Made by a program: the position numbers and the translations under genes. Shown here piece by piece: positions 63,999 to 64,000 of a stretch of DNA of 64,000 bases. The first letter of the stretch is position 1, and every line of letters starts with the position of its first letter. Source of the stretch: Terramyces sp. JEL0728 (taxonomy: Eukaryota > Chytridiomycota > Chytridiomycetes > Rhizophydiales > Terramycetaceae). The stretch is from positions 1 to 64,000 of the forward strand of contig JADIIU010000031.1 of assembly GCA_027603945.1 (NCBI GenBank), in the 5' to 3' direction. The notes under the pieces are model-generated. The model was not told where the DNA came from, did not search any database, and saw only the letters and a list, made by a program, of their open reading frames with translations.

Positions 63999-64000
63999 AA

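Noticed and set aside
1..64000. CRISPR arrays, insertion sequences, bacterial operons and Shine-Dalgarno sites
   Set aside because: The window is eukaryotic nuclear DNA with spliced genes; no spaced repeat array or transposase was seen.

Overview
The window is nuclear DNA from a compact, AT-rich, zoosporic (flagellated) early-diverging fungus or a close relative. Fungal markers are a velvet-domain factor (59045-59718) and a Spa2-type polarity protein (10579-12584). A P2X channel (31365-32620) fits the basal zoosporic fungi, which are known to keep P2X. A CYB5D1 orthologue (60158-60883) and a JHY-like protein (38390-39205) suggest cilia. A nuclear COX4/COX5B subunit and a mitochondrial tyrosyl-tRNA synthetase indicate respiring mitochondria. 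A PTS1-ended acyl-CoA synthetase and a KPWE-motif protein indicate peroxisomes. I cannot name the species.

The dominant property is intron size. Restoring reading frames by homology gives about 86 spliceosomal introns (hand count, each half of two back-to-back pairs counted once). All are 18-23 nt, nearly all GT...AG, often with a TTAAT/CTAAC-like branch motif 4-10 nt before the acceptor. Because of them most genes break into several apparent ORFs. The exon coordinates given here are my frame-restoring reconstructions; each total is a multiple of three. At two places two ~20-nt introns abut with no exon between them. One intron is GC-AG and one reads GG-AG.

Layout. 1-6.5 kb: tRNA-Thr, KPWE protein, Topors-like RING, a family-A seven-TM gene, NR2C2AP, a second kind of seven-TM receptor, a SET methyltransferase. 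6.5-13.5 kb: lipid and polarity genes (acyl-CoA synthetase, CFAS/CNMT-like methyltransferase, Spa2, NmrA-like). 13.9-19.5 kb: a tandem pair of family-B seven-TM genes, gene-poor DNA, a zinc finger, CCDC25. 19.5-26.2 kb: an array of five family-A seven-TM genes. 26.2-32.6 kb: a transporter relic, an ABCC exporter, a decayed membrane-protein gene, P2X. 32.6-50 kb: mostly core genes packed with tiny gaps (TSR1, Cactin, a gag-like fragment, forkhead, JHY-like, vigilin, SPT2, steryl-esterase-like hydrolase, YARS2, amino-acid transporter, CHCHD5). 50-64 kb: PRPF8, COX4/5B, ABHD12, velvet, CYB5D1, a Gyp7-type RabGAP and an unknown helical protein.

Two themes recur. The first is surface sensing: nine seven-TM proteins, P2X and an ABC exporter, with CRE-like palindromes near some seven-TM genes. 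The second is extreme compaction: start codons of divergent genes lie 5-26 bp apart and stop codons of convergent genes 6-31 bp apart. PRPF8 and Cactin, both splicing factors, are encoded here and must serve the miniature introns.
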